Notes: a model not told the origin generated them from the sequence alone. Numbered from the stretch's first letter, positions 9,376 to 18,669 are shown. The stretch is DNA of 64,000 nt from Lewinellaceae bacterium (GCA_020636095.1 JACJYN010000003.1:1364001-1428000), one strand, 5' to 3'. Numbers and translations: made by a program.

Positions 9376-10535
9376 AGGAAATTTCGGTTGAGTTCGTTTT
9401 TCAGCAATTGCTTTAATTCATGCAAATACCAGAAATTGACCTGATACTCCTGTACCCCGGAGCGCAGACAGCGCGGGTATAGCCATCCACGGGCCAGCAG
9501 ATGGTCCAGGAGGAAGCGGCCATTGGTGGAAGAATGCCTGAAAACAGCCTCCACCTCTTCAAAAGAGAGCGACGTGTGCAGGAAAACGGCTTCCAGGACC
9601 AGGAGTTCATCCAACCTTACCCCCCGAGGTTTTGTAATATGGGGCGCTTTGAGAAAAACGGTATCCCCTTTGACCCCTTGAGCAGCGCTGAGCCAGAATA
9701 GAATTGCCCGGGAAATGTTGCCTCCGGCAAATTGGATTAGCTGTTCAAAGAAATTCTTTTTCAGGCTTTCCTGCCTGCTGGCCTGGTCCATTCCGGCCAG
9801 GTGTCGTTTATGCCGCCGCGTTAGCTCGTGGGGTTTGAAAAATGTCATCTGATACCCTTCATTGCGATTGAGGATAATCTGCTTTATCCATTCATCGGAA
9901 AGGTGCGCCACCTTTTTGGCCTGAAAATTATCAGAAAAATTCATCGCCCGGTTCAAGAAGTACAGGCTGTAATCATTGATGGTGACGATCCAGAATACCT
10001 GTAATTTGGTGGCATTGATGAAATGGAGGAAATCCCGGAGCAAATCGTAGCCACCAATCCGCCGCAGCAAGAGGCGCTCGGCATTTTCGAAGATCACTAC
10101 CTGCGGTTTTTCCAGCTGCACCTGGAATAAAGCCTCCCAACTTCCCGTATGTTCCACGCCCAAAGCAGGAGCCAATACCCGTAACAGCTCCTCCCGGGAA
10201 GTGATCCGCTCTTTGTCTTCTATTAAAGCGGGGGGGCGTTCAAAAAAGGGTAAGGCAGCAATGAGAAGAGACGTCATACCTATTCCCGGCTCTGATTCCA
10301 GAAGCAGGGGTGTGTGATAGTCTTTCCAATGCTCCCATGCCTTTTCGATCATTTTCAATGCCCCTTCCTCTCCTCCCCTGCCGATCACCTGTTCCGGTTC
10401 CTGGACAGGGCTGAGGCCAAAACGCCGAAGGTATGGCTCAGGCAACTGCTCCAGGTTGGATATGGGCGGAAACAGTTCCTCTTCTTCAGGAGCGGGAAAA
10501 AGCCGCTCTTGAATCCATTGCAGGGCATTTTTCAT
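9372..10535 (-). CDS. AAA/STAND-like P-loop protein with degenerate Walker A
   Basis: A 387-residue soluble protein. Residues 79-90 look like a Walker A loop (EPGIGMTS) in which the invariant lysine position is M87. A Walker B-like strand follows at 146-151 (VVIFEN), with a sensor-1-like 'FWIVTINDYS' about 30 residues later. The C-terminal 100 residues resemble a winged-helix domain. The overall plan is ORC/STAND-type AAA ATPase. Loss of the lysine predicts weak or absent ATP hydrolysis. It overlaps the downstream MscS gene by 4 bp, so the two products are probably made together. Confidence 0.6.
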   Translation of the reverse strand: MKNALQWIQERLFPAPEEEELFPPISNLEQLPEPYLRRFGLSPVQEPEQVIGRGGEEGALKMIEKAWEHWKDYHTPLLLESEPGIGMTSLLIAALPFFERPPALIEDKERITSREELLRVLAPALGVEHTGSWEALFQVQLEKPQVVIFENAERLLLRRIGGYDLLRDFLHFINATKLQVFWIVTINDYSLYFLNRAMNFSDNFQAKKVAHLSDEWIKQIILNRNEGYQMTFFKPHELTRRHKRHLAGMDQASRQESLKKNFFEQLIQFAGGNISRAILFWLSAAQGVKGDTVFLKAPHITKPRGVRLDELLVLEAVFLHTSLSFEEVEAVFRHSSTNGRFLLDHLLARGWLYPRCLRSGVQEYQVNFWYLHELKQLLKNELNRNFL

Positions 10536-10937
10536 GTACTTTTGATTTCCAAAGCTATTGCTCTATTGTTCTAAAGGTAACTAAAATTCTTTTTCTAAAA
10601 CAGTTCCTATTAAAACCTGAGGAGCCGGCTGAAAGAAGGGGGGCCCTACCTCGCTCTCCGGCGGGCCGTAGCCCGGCCTACGACGGATGCGGGCGAAATT
10701 CCGAATTCCGAGCATTCCCCTATCGGCCGGGCAATCGGTGTGTATAGCAAATTGCACTTTTTGCTTGGCATTGGATTGGTAAGGCCGCAGCATAGCGAAG
10801 GGATTGCTAAGCCTTTTCAGAGGCTTACTGCGCCATTTGTTATTCATGCGGCAATAGCGTTGTTTGTCCAGGTTTGAAAAAAAGCTGTATTTTAGGGCGG
10901 GTGTAGCAGAAAGAAAAAGAAAACGAATACCCTGGTT
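10536..10937. other. Divergent intergenic region
   Basis: This 402-bp gap separates two divergent genes and must hold both promoters. I see no coding signal. It holds the 104-bp repeat listed separately at 10742-10845 and, at 10690-10712, a short GAAATTCCGAATTCCGAG stretch resembling the TTCGG-type repeats elsewhere in the window. Confidence 0.5.
10742..10845. repeat. 104-bp inverted-repeat element, copy 1
   Basis: Begins GTATAGCAAATTGCAC and ends with an imperfect complement. It matches, in opposite orientation, the element at 29004-29106: shared blocks include 'TGGATTGGTAAG', 'CCGCAGCA' and 'AGCGAAGGG'. The similarity spans the whole unit, so the two copies share an origin, though they have diverged. 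Confidence 0.7.
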
Positions 10938-11777
10938 ATGGAAGGCTGGCAAGAGACACTACTGTATATTGTTGGAGGCTACGTGCTGATCTGCCTCATT
11001 TTTTATTTTTTACAGCACTACTTCTTCTTTCGGCCGGAAATCCTGCCCAAAGCCTTTGAATACCGCTACCCTTTCCCGTTTGACGAGGTAGACTTTGACA
11101 TGGAAGACGGCGGTTACATCAACGGCCTGCACTTCAAAGTACCCAATTCGAAGGGAGTGGTCTTTTACCTGAAGGGCAACTCCCGCAGCATCAAGGGCTG
11201 GGGCAAGTTTGCCAAGGATTTCGTCAGCAAGGGCTATGATTTCTTTATGATCGACTATCGGGGGTTTGGCAAGAGCTCGGGCAAACGAACGGAAACAACG
11301 CTTTACAACGACGCACAAACCGTCTACAAATGGCTGAGCACGCAGTACCCGGAAGAGCAGATCGTTGTCTATGGCCGTTCTCTGGGCAGCGGCATCGCCG
11401 CCCGCATTGCCTCCTGGAACAAACCCCGGATGCTCATCCTCGACTCGCCTTACTACAGCTTTCTATACCAGATCCGGCAGTATGCTTTCATCCTGCCCTT
11501 GAAATGGCTGCTGCGCTATAAGATTCGAACCGACTTTTTCATCAAAAAGGTAGAATGCCCTACGTTTATCCTCCACGGCACCAAAGACCGGCTCATCTCT
11601 TTCCGACAGAGCCAGATGCTGGCCGGGCTGGCGCTCCGGGGCGAGCTCGTCCCCATAGAAGGCGGCGGCCACAACAACCTGCCCGACTTCCCGGAATACC
11701 ACGACCACCTGTACGATATTCTGCACGATGAAGCGCTGTACCGGCGGCTGAGAGGGGAACTTCAGGAGGTCGCGTAA
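10938..11777 (+). CDS. Membrane-anchored alpha/beta hydrolase
   Basis: A 279-residue protein with a single N-terminal membrane segment (residues 8-30). The alpha/beta-hydrolase triad is readable: nucleophile S148 in GRSLGSG, an acid near D217 (GTKD) and H245 (EGGGHNN). The family resembles YqkD/BEM46-like serine hydrolases. The substrate is unknown. It stands alone, divergent from the P-loop/MscS pair and convergent with mnmG, whose stop is 9 bp away. Confidence 0.85.
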   Translation: MEGWQETLLYIVGGYVLICLIFYFLQHYFFFRPEILPKAFEYRYPFPFDEVDFDMEDGGYINGLHFKVPNSKGVVFYLKGNSRSIKGWGKFAKDFVSKGYDFFMIDYRGFGKSSGKRTETTLYNDAQTVYKWLSTQYPEEQIVVYGRSLGSGIAARIASWNKPRMLILDSPYYSFLYQIRQYAFILPLKWLLRYKIRTDFFIKKVECPTFILHGTKDRLISFRQSQMLAGLALRGELVPIEGGGHNNLPDFPEYHDHLYDILHDEALYRRLRGELQEVA

Positions 11778-11786
11778 ACCATTTGC

Positions 11787-13652
11787 CTACCTCCCCATAT
11801 GTACCAACAGCACCGAAATATCCGCCGGTGACACGCCGCTGATGCGGCTGGCCTGCCCTACCGTGCGCGGCTTGATTTGAGAGAGTTTCTCACGGGCCTC
11901 TTTAGAGAGGGAAGACAACCCCTGGTAGTCAAAGGTATCGCTGAGGCGAACGGACTCCAGGCGGTTCATCTTGTCGACGCGCTCCTGTTCGCGTTCAATA
12001 TAACCTTCGTATTTCATATTGATCTCGGCAAGATCGATGAACTCGGTTTCATATCCCCTCAGGAATTCGTCGAGGGCGGGCAGCACCTGCCGCAGGCCGG
12101 CCGTGTCGATATGGGGTCGCAGCAGAATGCCCAGTAGCTTGACCTTCTGGGTGAGGGAACTGGACCCTTGCGCTTCGAGATAGCCGTTGATCTGTCCCGG
12201 CTCCACGCTGTACTCCCGGAAGAACTTTTCGATGGCGTTGGCGGCGTCTTGCTTGGCGGCCACCCGGACCATGCGCTCTTCTGCGCCACGTATACCCAGT
12301 TTTTGGGCCAGAGGCGTCAGGCGCAGGTCGGCATTGTCCTGGCGGAGCAGGATGCGGTACTCGGCGCGGGAGGTAAACATGCGGTAGGGCTCCTTGGTGC
12401 CCTTATTGACCAGGTCGTCGATGAGCACGCCGATGTAGGCTTCGGAGCGCTTCAGGATGAAAGGCTCTTCGTCTCTGACTGCCAGATAGGCGTTGATGCC
12501 CGCCATCAGGCCCTGGCAGCCCGCCTCCTCGTAGCCGGTGGTGCCGTTGATCTGCCCGGCGAAAAAGAGGTTCTTCACCAGATGCGTTTCCAGAGAGGTT
12601 TTCAGCTGGGTCGGCGGGAAGAAGTCGTACTCGATGGCGTAACCCGGGCGGAACATTTTCATATTTTCGAACCCCCGCACCCTACGCAGGGCTTTGTATT
12701 GCACATCTTCCGGAAGGGAAGAGGAGAAACCGTTGACATAAATCTCGCAGGTGTCCCAGCCTTCCGGCTCGACGAACAACTGGTGGCGGTCCTTATCGGC
12801 AAAGCGGTCGATCTTGTCTTCGATAGAGGGGCAGTAGCGCGGCCCCAGCCCCTGAATACGTCCGTTGAACATGGGCGATCGGCCGAAGCCCGTCCGCAGT
12901 ATATCGTGCACTTCCTGGCTGGTATAGGCGATGTGACAGGGCAGCTGCTTTTGCAGGCTGGGGGTATCCGTGTAGGAAAATTTGCTGGGGGCTTCATCGC
13001 CGGGCTGTTCTTCCATAACGCTCCAGTCCAGCGTACGGCCATCGACGCGGGGCGGCGTGCCCGTCTTCATGCGGCCGGCTTCGAAGCCCAGCTCGACGAG
13101 CTGCTCGGTGATGCCTTTGGATGCCTTCTCGCCGGCGCGCCCTCCTCCGAATTGCTTTTCGCCAATGTGGATGATGCCGTTGAGGAAGGTGCCGTTGGTG
13201 AGCACTACCGCTTTGGCGGGAATTTCGATCCCCATGCCGGTGCGCACGCCTTTTACCACGCCATTTTTCACTACAATGCCCGTGGCCATCTCCTGCCAGA
13301 AGTCGATATTTGAATGTGCTTCCAGCATATTGCGCCACTTGCGGGCGAATAGCATGCGGTCGCTCTGAGCGCGCGGGCTCCACATGGCCGGCCCTTTGGA
13401 GCGGTTGAGCATACGGAACTGCACCATGGTGTGGTCGGTCACGATACCGGAATACCCTCCCAGGGCGTCGATCTCGCGCACGATCTGCCCCTTGGCAACC
13501 CCGCCCATGGCCGGGTTGCACGACATCTGCGCGATGGTGTTCATGTTCATCGTCACCAGCATCACCCGGGAGCCCATATTGGCGGCGGCTACAGCAGCTT
13601 CACAGCCGGAGTGGCCGGCGCCCACTACTATCACATCATATTCTGGAAACAT
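11787..13652 (-). CDS. mnmG: tRNA uridine-5-carboxymethylaminomethyl synthase subunit MnmG (GidA)
   Basis: A 621-residue protein of normal family length. The FAD-binding GAGHSG is at 11-16 and the family signature 'CNPAMGGVAKG' follows near residues 45-55. MnmG works with MnmE, using FAD and methylene-THF, to install the cmnm5 group on U34 of several tRNAs. It is cytoplasmic and nearly universal in bacteria. The UPF0175/PIN pair ends 6 bp upstream on the same strand, so mnmG may be partly transcribed from the toxin-antitoxin promoter. Confidence 0.97.
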   Translation of the reverse strand: MFPEYDVIVVGAGHSGCEAAVAAANMGSRVMLVTMNMNTIAQMSCNPAMGGVAKGQIVREIDALGGYSGIVTDHTMVQFRMLNRSKGPAMWSPRAQSDRMLFARKWRNMLEAHSNIDFWQEMATGIVVKNGVVKGVRTGMGIEIPAKAVVLTNGTFLNGIIHIGEKQFGGGRAGEKASKGITEQLVELGFEAGRMKTGTPPRVDGRTLDWSVMEEQPGDEAPSKFSYTDTPSLQKQLPCHIAYTSQEVHDILRTGFGRSPMFNGRIQGLGPRYCPSIEDKIDRFADKDRHQLFVEPEGWDTCEIYVNGFSSSLPEDVQYKALRRVRGFENMKMFRPGYAIEYDFFPPTQLKTSLETHLVKNLFFAGQINGTTGYEEAGCQGLMAGINAYLAVRDEEPFILKRSEAYIGVLIDDLVNKGTKEPYRMFTSRAEYRILLRQDNADLRLTPLAQKLGIRGAEERMVRVAAKQDAANAIEKFFREYSVEPGQINGYLEAQGSSSLTQKVKLLGILLRPHIDTAGLRQVLPALDEFLRGYETEFIDLAEINMKYEGYIEREQERVDKMNRLESVRLSDTFDYQGLSSLSKEAREKLSQIKPRTVGQASRISGVSPADISVLLVHMGR

Positions 13653-13658
13653 AATTTG

Positions 13659-14099
13659 CTATTTCTCATTTGAAAGTTCCAGGATCATATTTTCCAAAGC
13701 TTCGCTAAATCTAAAATTGGTTGTTTTGATTTTAGCAATAATCTCTTTAACAGATTTTATATGCCCTTCTGATTTTGCCTCGACCAGCAAACCGAGGGTT
13801 CCCGTTATTCTTATTCCAAGCGATTCGGCGACTTTTCTTCCCTTTAACTCATCAATAATTAACAAACACCCTGGATTTTCGGATGACAATTGAATGGCCG
13901 TGGCTTCGCCTTGGCCCAATCTGGCATTAATAATAAAAGGTAAAATTTGGTTTGAAACCGTTTTTGATTTAATGAATGCGGGGAGAGGATTACCATATTC
14001 CTCCATCACTTCTGAAAATAAGGATTTCAGTAAATCTAAACAACCAATTTTGTAAAGGAGTATAAGGCAGCTCGTATCAGCGATTACGACTTCTGACAT
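13659..14099 (-). CDS. PIN-domain toxin (DUF3368-like)
   Basis: A 146-residue protein with acidic residues of a PIN nuclease: D8 in 'VIADTSCLI', E65 in 'GQGEATAI', and the 'LLIIDELKGR' strand. The layout matches DUF3368 PIN proteins paired with UPF0175 antitoxins. Such toxins are usually Mg-dependent RNases. The start codon lies inside the upstream antitoxin gene (23-bp overlap). The gene is followed after 6 bp by mnmG. Confidence 0.82.
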   Translation of the reverse strand: MSEVVIADTSCLILLYKIGCLDLLKSLFSEVMEEYGNPLPAFIKSKTVSNQILPFIINARLGQGEATAIQLSSENPGCLLIIDELKGRKVAESLGIRITGTLGLLVEAKSEGHIKSVKEIIAKIKTTNFRFSEALENMILELSNEK

Positions 14100-14319
14100 T
14101 TTCTACGTCCTTTATCAGTTCTTCCGGTGAATAGTTGAATAAAGAAACCCCATAGTTTCCAACTACTTCCATGAATTCTTTCTTATTCATTTTTACCATT
14201 TCGGCAGCCTGCGCAAGGGACAAAATGCCTACTTCAAATAACCTGGACACCAGATAGATTTTGGCTTCTTGCTCGTCCAGTTCGATGGAATCCGGTAAAT
14301 CAATGGTTATGGTTTTCAT
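14077..14319 (-). CDS. UPF0175 family antitoxin
   Basis: An 80-residue protein. The N-terminal strand 'MKTITIDLPDS' and the helix pair around 'LAQAAEMVKMNKKEFMEVV' match UPF0175 small DNA-binding antitoxins. It is cotranscribed and overlapping with the PIN gene downstream. It would neutralise the PIN protein and repress the operon. Lower G+C than the surrounding genes (by eye) suggests acquisition. Confidence 0.8.
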   Translation of the reverse strand: MKTITIDLPDSIELDEQEAKIYLVSRLFEVGILSLAQAAEMVKMNKKEFMEVVGNYGVSLFNYSPEELIKDVENVRSRNR

Positions 14320-14356
14320 CTTTGATGGTTATTGTACAAAGATAAGGAAAATACTT

Positions 14357-14542
14357 AGAGCATGTTTGGAGGCCGGGTTTGAAAGCGAAAAGAGTCAGTT
14401 TTTTGATGAAACGAGGCGTCTTTTTTGGCGAAGCCATGCCTTTGGCAGAAGAGCGTACCCTGAGGTACGGTCAAGAAAAGCAACGAAGTGTCATCAAAAA
14501 AGTGGCCTTTGCAGCTCAAAGATTGGCCTCCAAACATGCTCT
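14357..14542. repeat. Nested-hairpin intergenic element, copy 1
   Basis: A perfect 18-bp inverted repeat (AGAGCATGTTTGGAGGCC, 14357-14374, pairing with 14525-14542) closes a 186-bp unit. A second stem inside pairs TTTTTTGATGA with TCATCAAAAAA. An internal loop carries AACGAGGC on the 5' side and GCAACGAAGT on the 3' side, nearly the same as in the element at 50391-50537. The rest of the gap (14543-14713) shows no gene. Confidence 0.75.
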
Positions 14543-14713
14543 CACACCTCACATGCGCCAGAATATCAACACAGCAGTGTTTCAAATCGTTTACCGCCAG
14601 AAATGGGCAATGGGCAATTTCGCGATTGGCTATCGTCTTTACAGGGCTTTAAAAGGCATGACCCCGATTCCAGGGCCTGACAGCCCTGACAATGGCCTTT
14701 CGTCCTTACAGGA

Positions 14714-15274
14714 CTATTTCCCTTTCCATTTAATACCACACCCTGCGCTCGGATACTGCTCCTCCGCTACCGGCGCTCCGGCCAGTACGGCATTGAGGGC
14801 GGCTCGCAAGTCCTTGCCGGTTAGCGGGATGCCACTGCCGGGGCGGGAGCCGTCGAGGCGGCCCCGGTAGGCGAGGCGCAGCCTTCCGTCAAAGATGTAG
14901 AAATCCGGCGTACAGGCAGCATCGTAATCGCGGGCCGCGTCCTGACTCTCATCGTAGAGATAGGGAAAGGGGTAGCCTGCTTTCTCTGCATGTTTTTTCA
15001 TTTCCAGCGGCCCGTCCTGCGGGTATTTGTTGGCATCATTGGAGCTGATAGCAGCGAAGCGGACGCCCTTTTCCTGGTATTCCCTGGCCAGCCGAACGAT
15101 CTCCGGGTTGACGTGGATCACGTAGGGGCAGTGGTTGCAGAGAAACATAATGACCGTGGCCCTGTCCGATTGGATGTCGGAAAGGCTGATGTCTTTACCG
15201 GAAACGGTGTCGGGCAGGGTGAAATCCGGGGCCTTGGTCCCCAGTTCGAGCATGTTGGATTCGGTGAGTGCCAT
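14714..15274 (-). CDS. Thioredoxin-fold AhpC/TSA-type redox protein
   Basis: A 186-residue protein with no signal peptide. 'APDFTLPD' (15-22) and a CNHC motif (C46, C49) after strand 'VIMFL' identify a thioredoxin/peroxiredoxin-like fold; 'PDFYIFD' and 'RLAYRGRLD' follow in the C-terminal half. Proteins of this type are usually annotated as thioredoxin-family peroxiredoxins. Two spaced cysteines rather than a single peroxidatic cysteine favour a disulfide reductase role. It lies 41 bp downstream of the FG-GAP gene on the same strand. Confidence 0.82.
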   Translation of the reverse strand: MALTESNMLELGTKAPDFTLPDTVSGKDISLSDIQSDRATVIMFLCNHCPYVIHVNPEIVRLAREYQEKGVRFAAISSNDANKYPQDGPLEMKKHAEKAGYPFPYLYDESQDAARDYDAACTPDFYIFDGRLRLAYRGRLDGSRPGSGIPLTGKDLRAALNAVLAGAPVAEEQYPSAGCGIKWKGK

Positions 15275-15315
15275 GGTTTGTAGTGTATCGGTGTATCTAT
15301 TCGAATTTGCCGGAG

Positions 15316-17064
15316 TTATCGCCGGATGAAAACAGGCGTTGTCCCCAATACTTTTTCTTTATTTTTCACACTTATCCAATACAGGCCGGAGGGGAAATTG
15401 TTCAACGGCAGAGTAGCTTGATTTGCTCCGGCGGGCCATTGGCGTTCGAGCGACAGTTGATGGTCCTTGCCCAGGGCATCAGTGAGGTGAATGCTGGCTA
15501 TCATTGATTGATCCAATGTAAAAGACAGCCTGGTTTGATGAAGCGCCGGGTTGGGGGAAACCTTCAAATGAAGCCGGTTCTCATCTAAAGTAACCGTACT
15601 TGAGATCGGCTGTGGAGTGGGCCGGCCGTCACGGGTATTACTTCCCTTGTAGGTACTCCACAACACGCGTTCGGGGCTGTAGGGCACGTTGAGGCTATAG
15701 GCGTTCAGGTAGATGGAATCAATACCCATACCGAGCGTAAGGGTATAGGATACAGCGATCAGGTCCATCATGCCATCGCCATTGATATCGCTCAGGGCGG
15801 CGCCATTCATGGCGTTGACCCCCCGGGGGCGCACGGGAAAGCCCGCTACTTCACCGCTGCCGTCCAGTTCATAGGCGTGCAGAAAGCCAGGGCCGTCGGT
15901 GGTGAATAGATCAGAGCCGAAAACCACTTCAAACTCATTATCCCCATCTACATCGGCAATGCTGATGATACCTTCGTTGCCCCCGGATTTGTTGATCGGG
16001 AAGCCGTCGCGGAGGTTGCCTGCGGCATCCCAGGCGTAGAGCATATCGTCGGGGGCGTCGCCGATGCGGCGGCACATAAAAATGACAGGCGCTCCGTCCA
16101 GTTCAACCACCGTGGGCGTACTGTAGGTCCATACTTCCGCCGGTTTGGGCCAGCCGGGGAGATAGTCGCCTTGGTTGTCGGTGACGAAGAATTCGGGAAC
16201 GTCTCCGTGAGCGACGCCAACGATTTCCAGAGAGCCATCACCATCCAGGTCAACCAGCACCGGCGACTGGTAGGTGTACACCGTTTCCGGGCCGGTGCCA
16301 ACCGGGAAGCCATCCAGCAGCTGGCCGTCCAGGCTAAAAGCATAACGGGCGTTGCCGGAGTGCACGACGATATCTTTAGCGCCATCCATATCTAAATCTC
16401 CAATGGAGGGCGTAGTGGCCGGGCCGGAGTCCAGTTCCACCGGCCAGTTTTCACTGAAAGGGCTGCCATCGGCATTCAGGATGTAGACCCTGCCAATGGA
16501 GCCGCTGCGGGCGCAAACGATCACTTCCATCGAACCGTTACCGTCCAGGTCGGAGAGGGCGGGAGAATAGAAGATGCGGTTGCCGTCCAGGCTTATCGGC
16601 CAGCCGGGCACATCGGAGCCGTCCTTTTCCAGAGCATAGAGCAATGGGGCGCCCTGCACGCCGAAACAGGCCTGGACGATTTCTACCTCACCATCCTGAT
16701 CGATGTCAGCAACAGCGGGCGGGTAGATCGCCTCGGCAGTAAGGCCTTTTTCCCATAACAATCCATCCCTGGTGTAGGCAAAGAGTTGGTTATTGGCGGG
16801 CCAGAGGATTTCATCGAAACCATCGTCATTGAGATCGGCCAGGGCAACGTTCCGGAAGTTCTTAAGGTTGGGGCTGGCGGGGTACCCTTTGGGGTAGCCG
16901 GGCAATTGATCGAAATTGTTGCCCCCGCGCAGCTCTATCGGCGCCGGGCCAGCCACTTCTTCTACGGTGATGCTGAAATCTTCGTGTACGCGGGCCCGCA
17001 GGAGTTGGGCGGAGGCCTGCCCCATCAGGAGCGCGGCGGCAGAGAGGAGTATCCATCGCTTCAT
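15316..17064 (-). CDS. Secreted FG-GAP/VCBS beta-propeller protein with T9SS sorting domain
   Basis: About 582 residues from the ATG at 17064, chosen because MKRWILLSAAALLMGQASAQ is a clean signal peptide. At least seven calcium-type loops recur (DINDDGFDE, DIDQDGEVE, DLDGNGSME, DLDMDGAKD, DLDGDGSLE, DVDGDNEFE, DINGDGMMD), consistent with a seven-bladed integrin-like propeller. The last 80 residues ('KVSPNP' through 'GLYWISV') form a type A sorting domain for the type IX secretion system. The product should be on the cell surface or released, binding calcium. Ligand unknown. Confidence 0.88.
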   Translation of the reverse strand: MKRWILLSAAALLMGQASAQLLRARVHEDFSITVEEVAGPAPIELRGGNNFDQLPGYPKGYPASPNLKNFRNVALADLNDDGFDEILWPANNQLFAYTRDGLLWEKGLTAEAIYPPAVADIDQDGEVEIVQACFGVQGAPLLYALEKDGSDVPGWPISLDGNRIFYSPALSDLDGNGSMEVIVCARSGSIGRVYILNADGSPFSENWPVELDSGPATTPSIGDLDMDGAKDIVVHSGNARYAFSLDGQLLDGFPVGTGPETVYTYQSPVLVDLDGDGSLEIVGVAHGDVPEFFVTDNQGDYLPGWPKPAEVWTYSTPTVVELDGAPVIFMCRRIGDAPDDMLYAWDAAGNLRDGFPINKSGGNEGIISIADVDGDNEFEVVFGSDLFTTDGPGFLHAYELDGSGEVAGFPVRPRGVNAMNGAALSDINGDGMMDLIAVSYTLTLGMGIDSIYLNAYSLNVPYSPERVLWSTYKGSNTRDGRPTPQPISSTVTLDENRLHLKVSPNPALHQTRLSFTLDQSMIASIHLTDALGKDHQLSLERQWPAGANQATLPLNNFPSGLYWISVKNKEKVLGTTPVFIRR

Positions 17065-17152
17065 GCTATCGGTTTTTGATTCCCGGAGAGTTGCGGTGTA
17101 ATTCACCGGGAAGGCGGTTTTTGAAGCGGGAAGATACGGAATAGAGATGGAA

Positions 17153-17185
17153 AAAGCTTTGAGGTTTTTGAAACCTCAAAGCTTT
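17153..17185 (-). terminator. Rho-independent terminator
   Basis: A perfect 15-bp stem, AAAGCTTTGAGGTTT (17153-17167) with its complement at 17171-17185, and a 3-base loop. On the minus strand it is followed by a short T run, 37 bp past the stop of the gene at 17222-18142. Confidence 0.85.
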
Positions 17186-17221
17186 CGGCACGGTAAATTT
17201 ACAACAAAAGCAAGCAGTGGA

Positions 17222-18142
17222 TTAATCCTGTGCTTTCTTCTCTTTGGGCTGGTGTTTGGGAGGCAGTGGCTTGCTGCAGTCCGTCATAGTCCAAATGGAC
17301 TCGTAGTCTTTTGTAACCTGGTAGTTTTTCATACTGGCTTTGGCCGCAACGGCCTCCTCCAGATAAGGTTTTACCGTGACGGCTCCGGAAGTTTTTTCTA
17401 CTGCCAGCCCGTAATTGGGAGCGGCCTTAGACACAATCCTGTAGCCACTGACTTCTCCTTTTTCAATCTGCCCTATGGCCACATGCCATACCATGCAATC
17501 GTCCAGCTCATTAATACTTGGCGTCCTGAGCGAAAGGCCTTCTTCTGCGTTCCAGCAAAGGGCCTGATTACTTTTGTCGGTAGGCTGGATGTAAAATCCT
17601 GCGTTCTTCTCTGCGCTAACCGGCGTGAAGGCCCATTTGATGCTTTTGTCACAATCCTTTCTGCAAAGCGTCAGGGGGTCCGGGGCGGCGGCGGTTCTGG
17701 CAGCGCTGCGTTGGGCCAGCTCCGGGCGAAGGGCCAGGGCATTATCTCCGGAGTAAAGAGTACAACCGCCACTGCCGGGGAATGCTTTGATCCGGGATAG
17801 TTCCGGAGTATTCATCAACTCCTTTTCGGTCAGGGATTTCAGGTCATTGATCGAAGCGGTTCGGCTCGCTGCTCCCCCTGTGGGCATTGCTTTGACATCC
17901 ATAACGCGTCCCGTTTCGTTGGTGACGAGCAGGTACTTCACATTCGGGCAATAGGCCTTGTATGCCTTTTCAACACAACTCATATCCTCTTTTGAATCCA
18001 CTTGTATAATTCCATATTTCCCCTGGTCGTTGCAGTAGTTGCATTGGCTCCAGGCCTGAAGCGAATTGAAAATAAAAAATGCCATTAGCAGAGGAAGCAG
18101 AGCCAATGACGAGGCTGGTTTTTTTCTGAAATTGATTTTCAT
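17222..18142 (-). CDS. Exported protein of unknown function, possibly beta-trefoil C-terminal half
   Basis: A 306-residue protein with a signal peptide (hydrophobic residues 12-32, ending AWSQ). The mature N-terminus is cysteine-rich (CNYC at 34-37, and further cysteines). The C-terminal half ('GFYIQPTDKSNQALCWN', then 'YRIVSKAAPNYGLAVE') has the cadence of ricin-type beta-trefoil repeats, but QxW motifs are not clean. I do not recognise the family. A strong terminator follows, so it is a single-gene unit. Confidence 0.6.
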   Translation of the reverse strand: MKINFRKKPASSLALLPLLMAFFIFNSLQAWSQCNYCNDQGKYGIIQVDSKEDMSCVEKAYKAYCPNVKYLLVTNETGRVMDVKAMPTGGAASRTASINDLKSLTEKELMNTPELSRIKAFPGSGGCTLYSGDNALALRPELAQRSAARTAAAPDPLTLCRKDCDKSIKWAFTPVSAEKNAGFYIQPTDKSNQALCWNAEEGLSLRTPSINELDDCMVWHVAIGQIEKGEVSGYRIVSKAAPNYGLAVEKTSGAVTVKPYLEEAVAAKASMKNYQVTKDYESIWTMTDCSKPLPPKHQPKEKKAQD

Positions 18143-18669
18143 GAAGGTGTTTTTAAGTAATGATTGGATAGATTATTTGTTGGTCAACAATCAGTTCCTT
18201 TATATGATGGAATGGAGAAAGGTTACCTACCAGATGTCAAAATAATCCTCTTAGTACTGGACTTTGGACGTACAGCCATTTTAAGTCGGAAGTGCGAAGT
18301 CGGACACGAGCGAAGCGACTGACGCCTGCCTACCCGCCAGGCAAGCCTTGGCGGCCTGGCAGGCAGGGAGTTAGTCGGATTGGGGCGACAAACAGGCATT
18401 CGGCGCCAATTTTCCGCTTTCCCCATTTGACCGTCCAAAGTCCAGTAAGGGTTATCCATACCTTTCAAACCTGCATTGAAAATGGAGAGGCGCCCTTCAT
18501 TGCGAATAGTCCCATAGAGAGAAAGGCCATCATTATAGGTGGCGGCGCCGTCGATGGCCGATCAGGGCCCGGAGTTGGCGGTGGAGGTGAGAGAGCTTAA
18601 TTTTCCTGGTTACGGTGATGTCCTCGGAAATGGGAGCACCCTCATCGGTTGGTGTGGCCGGCTGCCTGC
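18143..18669. other. Intergenic region upstream of the secreted protein
   Basis: This 527-bp gap lies between tandem minus-strand genes. Apart from the inverted-repeat element at 18255-18447, it shows only low-complexity sequence (for example GGAGTTGGCGGTGGAGGTGA near 18571-18590). No coding region or RNA is supported. Confidence 0.45.
18255..18447. repeat. ACTGGACTTTGGAC-bounded element, copy 1
   Basis: A perfect 15-bp terminal inverted repeat, TACTGGACTTTGGAC (18255-18269) with 18433-18447. The interior contains AAGTCGGAAGTGCGAAGTCGG, also present (inverted) in the copy at 59673-59810. It also contains GCCTGCC/GGCAGGC-type smaller palindromes. No target duplication was found. Confidence 0.72.

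Noticed and set aside
12168..13313. A 381-codon open frame antisense to mnmG
   Set aside because: It is a shadow frame of a strongly conserved gene with high third-position G/C; no protein family features.
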